A DNA stretch of 64,000 nt from Cronobacter dublinensis subsp. dublinensis LMG 23823. Lineage in GTDB: Bacteria > Pseudomonadota > Gammaproteobacteria > Enterobacterales > Enterobacteriaceae. This document shows, one piece after another, positions 41,567-49,534 of the stretch (its first letter is position 1; each line of letters opens with the position of its first letter). Position numbers and translations under genes: made by a program. Under the pieces are notes generated by a model that was not told the origin of the DNA, did not search any database, and saw only the letters and a program-made list of their open reading frames with translations. The stretch lies in the NCBI RefSeq assembly GCF_001277235.1, contig NZ_CP012266.1, positions 3,472,001-3,536,000 of the forward strand, in the 5' to 3' direction.

Positions 41567-44185
41567 TCACGACGTTGCGTCTTTCTCCGGCGCAATCCCC
41601 TGCTCGCGCAGTTGCGCTTTCAGGCGCTCCAGCGGCAGCGGCCTGCACATCAGATACCCCTGGGTTTCATCGCACTGGTACATTTTCAGCTGCGCCAGCT
41701 GCTCTGGCGTCTCCACCCCTTCGGCGGTGATGCTGAGCGAAAACGCTTTGCCGAGCCCGATAATATTCTCCACGATGCTGTTGGCGTTATCCGAGTGCGG
41801 CATGCCCGCCACAAACGATTTATCGAGCTTGATACCGTCAAACGGGAAGGTGCGCAGGTAGCTTAGCGAGGAGTAGCCGGTGCCGAAATCATCAATCAGC
41901 AGCCGCACGCCGAGCGCTTTCAGGTCATTCATCAGCTCAAGACTGACCTCCGGGTTGGAGAGCGTAGCGTTCTCCGTCACCTCAAGCTCCAGCCGTTCAG
42001 GCGCAAGCCCGCTCGTTTGCAGCGCCGCGTTCACCCGCTCCACCAGCCCTGGCGTGCGAAACTCGACCGCCGAAATATTGACGGAAATCGCAAGCCCCGG
42101 CATTTCGCGCTGCGCGTCGCGGCAGGCCGCGTTCAGCACCCAGTCGCTGATGGCGATAATCAGCCCGGTCTCCTCGGCAAGCGAAATAAACTGATCCGGC
42201 ATCAGCAGCCCGAGCTCGGGGTGATGCCAGCGCAGCAGCGCTTCCACCGCCACTATCTTTTCCGCGCTGACGTCGTAACGCGGCTGGTAAACCAGCTGGA
42301 ACTGCTGCTCGCGCAGCGCCTCGCGCAGGCTGTTTTCCATTTCGCGGCGCTGAACGATTTGCTCAGCCATATCGGCGTTATAAAACACCCAGCCGTTGCG
42401 CCCGCTGCTTTTGGCTTTATAAAGCGCGATATCGGAGAAGCGCAGCAGGTCGGTGGCGTTGACGGCGTCCTGCGGCGCGAGCGCGATGCCCATGCTGGCA
42501 CCGATTAAAATCTCATGATCCTGCACGCTGAACGGGCGTTTTATTTCATCGAGAATACGCCCGCAGAGCTGCTCCAGCGCCTCTTTACGCTCGATATCGG
42601 GAATGATGAGGATAAATTCGTCACCGCCCTGGCGCGCCACCAGGTCGAAGTCGCGCAGGCAGGCGCGCAGGCGTTCGGACACCTGATGCAGCAGTTCATC
42701 GCCGACGCCGTGGCCGAAGAGGTCGTTCACCGGCTTAAAGTTATCAAGATCGAGACTTATCATCGCCAGCGGACGCTCGCGGGTCGGACGCGACTGGAGC
42801 TTGCCTTCCAGAAACTCCTTCATGCGCACCCGGTTGGGCAGGCCGGTGAGTTCGTCATGCAGCGAGAGATATTGCACGCGCGCCTGGGCCTCGACCTCCA
42901 GCGTGACGTCAGTCGCGGTGCCGCGAAAGCTCAGCACTCCATCGACGGTGGCAATGGGTTTCGCCACCAGGTTGCAGTAGCGCTGGTGGCCCTGCGCCGA
43001 GAGATAGCGGCAGTGGGTCATGTTGAGGTGCCCGCCGTGCCCTGGCTGATGCAGCCATTCCTCAAGCGTCGCCCTGTCTTCCTGGATAAACTCCGTCACC
43101 CGCCGTCCCAGCCAGTCGGCGATTCGATAACCGGTGATGACCGGAAAGCGCTCGGAAAGCCAGGTAAAGCGCAGCTCGTCATCGGTTTCCCAGATCCAGT
43201 CGGTCGTGGCTTCCGCCACGTCGCGAAAGCGCCGTTCGCTCGCGGCGAGCGCCAGCCGGTTCTGCTCCAGCAAAAAGGCGTTTTCATCGTTAATCCGCGC
43301 TTTGTTAAGCGCGTTACGCATCGACATGCCCGCCACCAGCGCCGTAAAGAGCGTCAGGAAAATCAGCAGCGGCAGGATGACGGCCTTTAAATCGTGGCCC
43401 GGATCTTCGCTGCGCCAGACCATCGTCACCTGCCCGTTACCGAGCGGCAGCGCCAGCGTGACCTGCCGGTAATCGGGGCGCGCCTCGCCCGGTTTACGCA
43501 CGTGCAGCTCATCGATGCCGTATTCGCGCCCCATGCGCGCGAGCTCCGTCTCGGTGAGCACATCGACAAACACCATCAGCGACGGCACGCCAGGCTCAGC
43601 GTCAACGATGCTGTCACCGCCGCTGCGTATCCACGCCGCACTCACCAGCGCGGGCTTGCCGTTATACTCCATCGGCGTGACGATCGCCGCGCCGTCGGTG
43701 CCATCGAGCGCGATACGCAGGCTTTTCAGCATCGGCGCGCCGATCCAGTGTTCCACTTTCTGGTTACGCAGCCGGCCATTGACGACGCTGTAGCGGGTGG
43801 CGTCGCTGCCATCGGTCACAAAGACGCCGTCGTAGCCGAACATTTCATACAGCGACTGCCCGAGGTTTCCGCGATCCCACGCCCAGCGCACGTCCGTCGT
43901 CTTATGCAGTTTGAGATACGCCTCGCCCCAGTCGGAGTAGTCGTTAAGATTGGTTTTAAGCGCATCCTGTCGATTTTCAAGGGCTTTTAAAAACAGATGA
44001 CGGCTGCGCGTATCGGCGCGGTCGTTAATATCGTTGGCGATATGTAGCAGGGAGAGGATCGCTATCAGGAAAAATAACCCGAGCAGCCCGCTCATAAAAA
44101 TTAGCGTGCGTCGGATAAAACGGGTGGTATTACCGGTGCTGTGACCAGATAACTCAGGCGCGCCGCGTCGGAAAAAACGTCTCAT
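41567..44185 (-). CDS. CHASE4-PAS-GGDEF-EAL cyclic-di-GMP protein
   Basis: Membrane-bound regulator of c-di-GMP. I chose ATG 44185 (872 residues, MRRFFRRGAPE); the frame could begin 47 codons earlier without better signals. A first helix (TLIFMSGLLGLFFLIAILSL) precedes a periplasmic CHASE4 domain (NDYSDWGEAYLKL, YDGVFVTDG), a second helix (VILPLLIFLTLFTALVAG), a PAS domain (DWIWETDDELRFTW), an intact GGDEF (RQGGDEFILII) and an intact EAL (AVEALLRWHHPE, DDFGTGYSSLSYL). Both active sites look catalytic. It is a lone gene. Confidence 0.93.
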   Translation of the reverse strand: MRRFFRRGAPELSGHSTGNTTRFIRRTLIFMSGLLGLFFLIAILSLLHIANDINDRADTRSRHLFLKALENRQDALKTNLNDYSDWGEAYLKLHKTTDVRWAWDRGNLGQSLYEMFGYDGVFVTDGSDATRYSVVNGRLRNQKVEHWIGAPMLKSLRIALDGTDGAAIVTPMEYNGKPALVSAAWIRSGGDSIVDAEPGVPSLMVFVDVLTETELARMGREYGIDELHVRKPGEARPDYRQVTLALPLGNGQVTMVWRSEDPGHDLKAVILPLLIFLTLFTALVAGMSMRNALNKARINDENAFLLEQNRLALAASERRFRDVAEATTDWIWETDDELRFTWLSERFPVITGYRIADWLGRRVTEFIQEDRATLEEWLHQPGHGGHLNMTHCRYLSAQGHQRYCNLVAKPIATVDGVLSFRGTATDVTLEVEAQARVQYLSLHDELTGLPNRVRMKEFLEGKLQSRPTRERPLAMISLDLDNFKPVNDLFGHGVGDELLHQVSERLRACLRDFDLVARQGGDEFILIIPDIERKEALEQLCGRILDEIKRPFSVQDHEILIGASMGIALAPQDAVNATDLLRFSDIALYKAKSSGRNGWVFYNADMAEQIVQRREMENSLREALREQQFQLVYQPRYDVSAEKIVAVEALLRWHHPELGLLMPDQFISLAEETGLIIAISDWVLNAACRDAQREMPGLAISVNISAVEFRTPGLVERVNAALQTSGLAPERLELEVTENATLSNPEVSLELMNDLKALGVRLLIDDFGTGYSSLSYLRTFPFDGIKLDKSFVAGMPHSDNANSIVENIIGLGKAFSLSITAEGVETPEQLAQLKMYQCDETQGYLMCRPLPLERLKAQLREQGIAPEKDATS

Positions 44186-44495
44186 TCTCGATCCCAGTCT
44201 GTTAATGCCTTGATAATTATTATGACGCTCGTGAAAAGATCCTGCGCGCCGTGGCGGTACGCCGTGACGACATATATTCTTGTTCACGGTTTTACGGCCT
44301 GTCAGGCCATAAAGCTGACGATACACACAGACAGGACGCGGCCCGCGACTGTTTCGGGTAAATCGTTCAGGGTGTGAATAGTAATAAACCGCTATTTTAT
44401 TTCCGGGTTTATTTAGCGCCCCACATTAAAAATTTGTATTAAGTCGGCGAAACGCTGCTCTGGAAATAAATATAACCGCAGCGGGTATCATATAA

Positions 44496-44519
44496 TAAAA
44501 AAGGAGCCTGTCAGGCTCC
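44496..44519 (-). terminator. luxS terminator
   Basis: GGAGCCTG and CAGGCTCC around a single central base, followed on the minus strand by TTTTTTATT, 25 bases after luxS. Confidence 0.88.
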
Positions 44520-44543
44520 CTTTTCGTTATTTAACGCAGATTT

Positions 44544-45059
44544 TTACAGATGCAGTTCCTGTAATTTTTCTTTCGGCAGCGCCAGCGCATCGTTGCTGTT
44601 GACGCCCACGCCGCGCTCGATAATGTGACGAGCAATCTCCTGCGCTTCTTCCAGCGAGTGCATCTCGTAGGTGCCGCACTGGTAGACGTTCAGTTCAGGG
44701 ATCTGGTTCTGCTCTTTGACTTTCAGCACATCCTGCATCGCCGCTTTCCAGGCGTCCGCCACGCGCTGCTCATCAGGCTGGCCGATAAGGCTCATGTAGA
44801 AACCGGTGCGACAGCCCATCGGGGAGATGTCGATGATCTCTACACCGTTGCCGTTCAGGTGATCGCGCATGAACCCCGCAAACAGGTGCTCCAGCGTATG
44901 GATGCCTTTTTCCGGCATCACTTCTTTGTTCGGCGCGCAGAAACGCAGGTCGAACACGGTGATGGTGTCGCCATGCGGCGTGTTCATGGTCTTCGCCACA
45001 CGCACCGCAGGCGCTTCCATACGGGTATGGTCGACAGTGAAGCTATCAAGCAATGGCAT
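44544..45059 (-). CDS. luxS: S-ribosylhomocysteine lyase LuxS
   Basis: Cleaves S-ribosylhomocysteine to homocysteine and DPD, the AI-2 precursor, in the activated methyl cycle. I chose ATG 45059 (171 residues, MPLLDSFTVDHTRM) with GGAGGTGAT upstream. Metal-ligand motif HTLEH lies near residue 54 and the third ligand Cys is in VYQCGTYEMH. The SPMGCRTGFYM block is conserved. MicA is encoded divergently just upstream, so its transcript leaves the luxS 5' region. Confidence 0.98.
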   Translation of the reverse strand: MPLLDSFTVDHTRMEAPAVRVAKTMNTPHGDTITVFDLRFCAPNKEVMPEKGIHTLEHLFAGFMRDHLNGNGVEIIDISPMGCRTGFYMSLIGQPDEQRVADAWKAAMQDVLKVKEQNQIPELNVYQCGTYEMHSLEEAQEIARHIIERGVGVNSNDALALPKEKLQELHL

Positions 45060-45097
45060 CTGATCACCTCCGAGTAGTGATTTTTTAAAATTAAACT

Positions 45098-45124
45098 GAA
45101 CTAATGTTCGCGGGCCGGGTCTGA
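45098..45124 (+). promoter_or_regulatory. SigmaE-type promoter of micA
   Basis: GAACTAA near 45098-45104 and TCTGA at 45120-45124, about 15-16 bases apart, resemble the sigmaE -35 (GAACTT) and -10 (TCTGA). The predicted start falls at about 45131, the first base of MicA. Confidence 0.7.
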
Positions 45125-45130
45125 ATCTAT

Positions 45131-45203
45131 GAAAGACGCGCATTTGTTATCATCATCACTGAGTTCAGAGATGACAATTTGGCCACAGCGATGTGGCCTT
45201 TTT
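45131..45203 (+). ncRNA. micA: MicA small regulatory RNA
   Basis: The segment beginning GAAAGACGCGCATTTGTTAT is the conserved 5' end of MicA. A hairpin (TCACTGAG/TTCAGAGA region) and the terminator GGCCACAGCGATGTGGCC plus T-run follow. It lies between luxS and gshA on the opposite strand, as in E. coli. MicA, with Hfq, represses ompA and other porin-type mRNAs in the sigmaE envelope stress response. The 5' seed appears unchanged. Confidence 0.93.
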
Positions 45204-45211
45204 CTTTTGTG

Positions 45212-46768
45212 TCACGCCTGCTTCGTCAGCCACTCGTCAAACGGCTCGGTATCCGCAGCCTCAATCTCACGCTGACGCGCCAGCGACGCCGCCTGCTCCT
45301 GACGGAAATCCTCTTCCTGCAACGCCTGTAACGGCTCGTCGCGCAGCATGGTGCGATAGCGATCCGCAAGCTCGCGTCCGGTGCCGCCGATCCCGTTCTC
45401 AATCATCGAGCGCAGAATGCGTGCGGAGTATGTGAGTTCCGGATCGTCAAAGCACGCCACCAGGCGATCGCAGACCTGCTGGTATTCCTGCCCGCCGTTG
45501 ATACCGTCGAGCGTTTGCGCCACACGGCGTAAATCGCTGAACAGATCTTTGCCCACTTTCGCCAGCGGGAACTGCGCCGTTTCACAACCGATGCCGAGCG
45601 TCAGACCCGGCTTGCGGCCTTCCAGGATAACCCGATTCCAGTTGGTGCGGGTACACAGCAGCTCGTCGCTGCTCATCTCCGGCGCATCCGCCAGCGCGCA
45701 CCAGACCATAAAGAGATCGAGGAAACGCACCTGGTTTTCATCCACGCCAATCGGCGAGAACGGGTTGATATCGAGCGAGCGCACTTCGATATACTCGATA
45801 CCGCCGCGCAGCAGCGCGTCAGACGGCGATTCGCCATCGCGCGTCACGCGCTTCGGCCGGATCGGCGCGTAGAGCTCGTTCTCAATCTGCAGGATGTTGG
45901 TATTGATTTGCAGATACTCCCCATCCTTTTTCAGCCCCAGCTTCGCGTACTCTTCCGACGGGGTTTTGATGGCGCGCTTCAATCCTGCCACATAACTGTG
46001 CAGATCGTTAAACGTAATCCCGAGATTGCTTTGCGATTTATTGGTATAGCCGAGATCGCTTAAGCGCAATGAGGTGGCGTAAGGCAGGTAGTACATGCCG
46101 CAGTCGGTTTTCTCAAACGGCAGTTGGGTCGGCTTGCCCTGCAGGAAAGACGAACAGATGGCCGGCGAGGCGCCGAACAGATACGGGATCACCCAGCCGA
46201 AACGGTAGTAGTTACGGATGAGCCGGAAATAACCCGCTGAAATCGCCTCTTTACCGCTGTCGGCATCTTCTACCTGACACTTCGCCTGCCAGAATGCGAG
46301 CGGCAGCGAAAAGTTGTAGTGAACGCCCGAAATGGTCTGCATCAGCGCGCCGTAGCGGTTTTTCAGGCCCGAGCGATAGAGCGTTTTGAAGCGGCCAATA
46401 TTTGAGGTGCCGTACTGCGCCAGCTCAATATCCTGCCCTTCTTTAATATAGCAAGGCATGCTGAGCGGCCACATGCGCTCATCGCCGAGCGCCCTGGCGG
46501 TATGGCGATGAATATCGCGCATAACGGTCAGCATGTGGTCGATATCGCCGTCTACCGGCGTGATAAATTCCAGAAGGGCTTCGGCAAAGTCCGTCGTGAT
46601 CCACTTGTGGGTTAACGCGGCGCCCAGGCTTTCCGGATGCCCCGTGGTCGCCAGCTCGCCTTGCGGCGTGACGCGCAGCGTTTCGCGCTCCAGCCCACGG
46701 CGAATGCCTTTTAATGCCTCAGGATGCTCGGTTAACCAGGCCAGCGCCTGTGATACGTCCGGGATCAA
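45212..46768 (-). CDS. gshA: Glutamate-cysteine ligase
   Basis: First step of glutathione synthesis, joining glutamate and cysteine with ATP. The 518-residue protein equals the E. coli length. The TTG start at 46768 with GGGAGGT upstream matches the family (MIPDVSQALAWL). Conserved blocks include GLERETLRVT, HKWITTDFAEALLEFITP, QTISGVHYNFSLP and GIEYIEVRSLDINPFSP. Confidence 0.98.
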   Translation of the reverse strand: MIPDVSQALAWLTEHPEALKGIRRGLERETLRVTPQGELATTGHPESLGAALTHKWITTDFAEALLEFITPVDGDIDHMLTVMRDIHRHTARALGDERMWPLSMPCYIKEGQDIELAQYGTSNIGRFKTLYRSGLKNRYGALMQTISGVHYNFSLPLAFWQAKCQVEDADSGKEAISAGYFRLIRNYYRFGWVIPYLFGASPAICSSFLQGKPTQLPFEKTDCGMYYLPYATSLRLSDLGYTNKSQSNLGITFNDLHSYVAGLKRAIKTPSEEYAKLGLKKDGEYLQINTNILQIENELYAPIRPKRVTRDGESPSDALLRGGIEYIEVRSLDINPFSPIGVDENQVRFLDLFMVWCALADAPEMSSDELLCTRTNWNRVILEGRKPGLTLGIGCETAQFPLAKVGKDLFSDLRRVAQTLDGINGGQEYQQVCDRLVACFDDPELTYSARILRSMIENGIGGTGRELADRYRTMLRDEPLQALQEEDFRQEQAASLARQREIEAADTEPFDEWLTKQA

Positions 46769-46860
46769 ATTGACCTCCCGCCTGTCATGTCGAAAATAGT
46801 TTTATTAAGCATAATTGTAATGGTAAAGGTTGACGATGAAAGGTCGCTCAAACAATCCAA

Positions 46861-47289
46861 TTAGTGCCACCACGTCATACCCTGCAAAGTCGCCGCCGCG
46901 ATAACGATATAGCGCAGCGCCTTGCCAAGGCACAGAAAAAAGATCACCCGCCCCCAGGGAAGTCGCAACCACCCTGCCAGCAGGCACAACAGATCGCCGA
47001 CCAGAGGCAGCCAGCTTAATAGCAGCGCTGACGCCCCAAACCGTTGCAGCCAGCCCTGCGCGCGTTCCTGCCAGCGCGACGACTCGCGCAGGGGAAACAA
47101 CCGCCCAAGAATAACGTTAGTTAACCCCCCAAGGCTATTACCTATTGTTGCGGTTAATACTAACCGCCAGGGGGTACTTTTCGCGCTCACCAGCAACGCC
47201 ACCAGGACCGCTTCGGAACTGCCCGGCAGCAGCGTGGCGCTTAAAAAACTGCTGGTGAAGAGCGAGAAGAGCGACAGCGCGTCGCTCAC
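46861..47289 (-). CDS. yqaA: YqaA, DedA-like small membrane protein
   Basis: A 142-residue membrane protein of the SNARE-associated/DedA-related group: FTSSFLSATLLPGSSEAVLV, TIGNSLGGLTNVILGR, RFGASALLLSWLPLVGDLLC. DedA relatives flip or scramble lipids; for YqaA the role is unknown. Its ATG overlaps the yqaB stop (ATGA), so the two are coupled. Confidence 0.95.
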   Translation of the reverse strand: MSDALSLFSLFTSSFLSATLLPGSSEAVLVALLVSAKSTPWRLVLTATIGNSLGGLTNVILGRLFPLRESSRWQERAQGWLQRFGASALLLSWLPLVGDLLCLLAGWLRLPWGRVIFFLCLGKALRYIVIAAATLQGMTWWH

Positions 47290-47852
47290 AGCAGACGCAC
47301 GTCCACAGCATCCATTCCCGCGAGACGCGCTGCTTCGAGACCGAAATCCGCGTCTTCAAACACCACGCATTTCTCCGGCGCGACGCCCATAAGCGTCGCA
47401 CAGCGCAAAAACGTATCGGGAGCGGGTTTATGATGCTGTACATGATCGGCGGCGACAACCGCCGCGAAGTAATGACGCAGGCCGAGGTGCGTGAGCAGCG
47501 CCTCCGCCATCGCGCTTTCGCTGCCGGTGCCGACAGCCATAGGACGGCGGCCGTGCCAGGCTTTGACGACGTCAATCAGCGGTAACGGACGCACCGTATC
47601 CAGCAGCATCGCCTGTACCGCGGCGGTTTTTTCGCGCGCGAGTGCATGAGGGTCAAGGTTCGCCTGATTAAGCTCAATCACCGCCTGGGCGATACGCCAG
47701 GTCGGCGATCCGTTCAGCGCGACCATGGCCTGCTCGTCAAACTGCATGCCGTAGCGGCCCAGGACATTGCGCCAGGCTTGCCGGTGTGTGGGCTCGGTAT
47801 CGAGGATAGTGCCATCCATGTCAAAAATCAGCCCGTCATAACGCTCGTACAT
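47286..47852 (-). CDS. yqaB: HAD phosphatase YqaB (fructose-1-phosphate/6-phosphogluconate)
   Basis: Sugar phosphatase of the HAD superfamily, 188 residues from ATG 47852 (MYERYDGLIFDMDGT); an adjacent ATG one codon upstream is possible. Motif I is DMDGT with the nucleophile Asp near residue 11, motif II VGTGSES, motif III Lys in HHKPAPD and motif IV FEDADFG. It is coupled to yqaA by a four-base overlap. Confidence 0.96.
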   Translation of the reverse strand: MYERYDGLIFDMDGTILDTEPTHRQAWRNVLGRYGMQFDEQAMVALNGSPTWRIAQAVIELNQANLDPHALAREKTAAVQAMLLDTVRPLPLIDVVKAWHGRRPMAVGTGSESAMAEALLTHLGLRHYFAAVVAADHVQHHKPAPDTFLRCATLMGVAPEKCVVFEDADFGLEAARLAGMDAVDVRLL

Positions 47853-48073
47853 CATGCCCTCATTACCTTGACCGCAAGGATTCTTACTTTAGCTTAAACC
47901 GTTAATTTTGTCGCTGTTAAGGGTGGCGGGCGCTGCAAAGGGACGCAGGGATAAAGCGCAAAAGGAGAGTGAAATCGTGTGTAAAGCACTGGCGCAGGCG
48001 AACGGTGAAGACAGGGAGAAAAGGCAGTCAAGAGAGGCTGATGGTGTGTTGGGGAGGATTATCAGGGAAAGTA

Positions 48074-48091
48074 TGGTGCATCCGGGAGGAT
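48074..48091 (-). pseudogene. 3' fragment of a fifth tRNA-Arg
   Basis: Eighteen bases (TGGTGCATCCGGGAGGAT on plus) equal the CCA end, acceptor and first T-stem bases of the four tRNA-Arg genes beyond it. After this the similarity stops. It is probably a remnant of tandem duplication or of an integration event. Confidence 0.75.
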
Positions 48092-48207
48092 GATTCGGCT
48101 TCGCCTCACCCTGACGGGCCGCTGCACCGCAGCGTTATCCTCCCTGGATTTCGCGATAGTTATCGCTTACCAGGTGACGTTATCTTTGCTGATGTCGTTG
48201 AGAGATA

Positions 48208-48284
48208 TGGTGCATCCGGGAGGATTCGAACCTCCGACCGCTCGGTTCGTAGCCGAGTACTCTATCCAGCTGAGCTACGGATGC
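48208..48284 (-). tRNA. tRNA-Arg(ACG), copy 4 from the promoter
   Basis: A 77-base gene with encoded CCA, GCATCCGTAGCTCAGCTGG start, anticodon ACG in CTACGAA and T-loop TTCGAAT. Sequence equals the other three copies. ACG (read as ICG) decodes CGU, CGC and CGA. Confidence 0.97.
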
Positions 48285-48343
48285 ATTGGGGATACTGCGT
48301 TACTGCGGGTTCACGTCATCATTGCTGATGTCGTTGAGAAATA

Positions 48344-48420
48344 TGGTGCATCCGGGAGGATTCGAACCTCCGACCGCTCGGTTCGTAGCCGAGTACTCTA
48401 TCCAGCTGAGCTACGGATGC
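48344..48420 (-). tRNA. tRNA-Arg(ACG), copy 3 from the promoter
   Basis: Identical 77-base tRNA-Arg with CCA. The spacer to the next copy resembles the other spacers (ACTGCG...CGTCAT...TTGA), pointing to tandem duplication of a unit of about 137 bases. Confidence 0.97.
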
Positions 48421-48481
48421 ATCGGGATACTGCTTTACTGCGGATTCAACGTCATGCTAATTGCAATCACGTTGAAGAAGA

Positions 48482-48558
48482 TGGTGCATCCGGGAGGATT
48501 CGAACCTCCGACCGCTCGGTTCGTAGCCGAGTACTCTATCCAGCTGAGCTACGGATGC
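48482..48558 (-). tRNA. tRNA-Arg(ACG), copy 2 from the promoter
   Basis: Identical 77-base tRNA-Arg with encoded CCA and anticodon ACG. It is part of the polycistronic serV-argVYZQ-like array. Confidence 0.97.
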
Positions 48559-48621
48559 ATCGGGATTTACTGCTTTACTACTGATATTAGTATCGCTGCG
48601 AAAGCCATACTAAGTAAGAGA

Positions 48622-48698
48622 TGGTGCATCCGGGAGGATTCGAACCTCCGACCGCTCGGTTCGTAGCCGAGTACTCTATCCAGCTGAGCTACGGATGC
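48622..48698 (-). tRNA. tRNA-Arg(ACG), copy 1 from the promoter
   Basis: Identical 77-base tRNA-Arg with encoded CCA. Only four bases separate it from the tRNA-Ser upstream, so the two must be processed from one transcript. Confidence 0.97.
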
Positions 48699-48702
48699 AA
48701 AA

Positions 48703-48795
48703 TGGCGGTGAGGCGGGGATTCGAACCCCGGATGCAGCTTTTGACCGCATACTCCCTTAGCAGGGGAGCGCCTTCAGCCTCTCGGCCACCTCACC
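48703..48795 (-). tRNA. tRNA-Ser(GCT)
   Basis: A 93-base class II tRNA with long variable arm, GGTGAGGTGGCCGAGAGG start, anticodon GCT in CTGCTAA and encoded CCA. It decodes AGC and AGU. First gene of the tRNA array, like serV in E. coli. Confidence 0.97.
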
Positions 48796-49104
48796 ACACG
48801 CCTCTTACGAGTGCTTCGAAGAGCTTGTTTCGTCTCATCGTCGCTGCGTGGCGCACATATTACTTTCTGGGACTTATAAGTCAAACAATTTTTCCCGACT
48901 CTGCATCGTTTGCACATTTACCGCCCAATCAGCCTGCTTTACCAACAAAAAGGCTGTTTTATCAACGTAAATGCACAGGCATGACGATAAACAGATCATG
49001 GTCAAAGAGAGGAAAAGCGCGTCGGGAAAAGCAGAAAAAAGCGTACGGAGGGAAGAAAATTCAAAAGGGGATGCGCCTCGCCTCAGTGAGCGAGACGCGA
49101 CAAC

Positions 49105-49290
49105 TCAGTAACTGGACTGTTGCGATTTTTCAGCCTGGATACGCTGGTAGATCTCTTCACGGTGTACAGAAACCTCTTTGGGGGCGTTAACGCCAATACG
49201 TACCTGGTTGCCTTTTACCCCAAGAACTGTCACGGTCACCTCATCCCCAATCATGAGGGTTTCACCAACTCGACGAGTCAGAATCAGCAT
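49105..49290 (-). CDS. csrA: Carbon storage regulator CsrA
   Basis: RNA-binding global regulator of 61 residues: [41 protein letters not shown], tail [10 protein letters not shown]. It binds GGA motifs in leaders and is sequestered by CsrB/C RNAs. A hairpin GCGTCTCGC/GCGAGGCGC (49073-49098) lies just after the stop as probable terminator. The rest of 48796-49072 shows no gene and should hold the tRNA promoter. Confidence 0.98.
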
Positions 49291-49482
49291 TCTTTGCTCC
49301 TTGAAAGATTAAAAGAGTCGGGTCTCTCTGTATCCCGGCATTATCCATCATATAACGCCAAAAAGTAAGCGATGACAAACACCTGAGGTGTAAGCAGTCA
49401 CGGCATTACATTCTGTTAAACCTAAGTTTAGCCGATCCAGAAAAAATCAACCCGACTTTATCGTTATAGTTCCGGCACAGAT

Positions 49483-49518
49483 AAAGACGCCATAACATCA
49501 AAACGTTATGGCGTCTTT
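49483..49518 (-). terminator. alaS terminator
   Basis: AGACGCCATAAC and its complement around an eight-base loop, followed on minus by a short T-run, 17 bases after alaS. Confidence 0.85.
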
Positions 49519-49534
49519 TGTACCGTTTCGGTTA

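Noticed and set aside
48208..48698. CRISPR array
   Set aside because: The regular repeats are tRNA-Arg genes with encoded CCA ends, not short repeats with unique spacers.
48090..49190. Plus-strand frames with repeated VHPGGFEPPTARFVAEYS segments
   Set aside because: They are translations across the four antisense tRNA-Arg genes, a common artefact.
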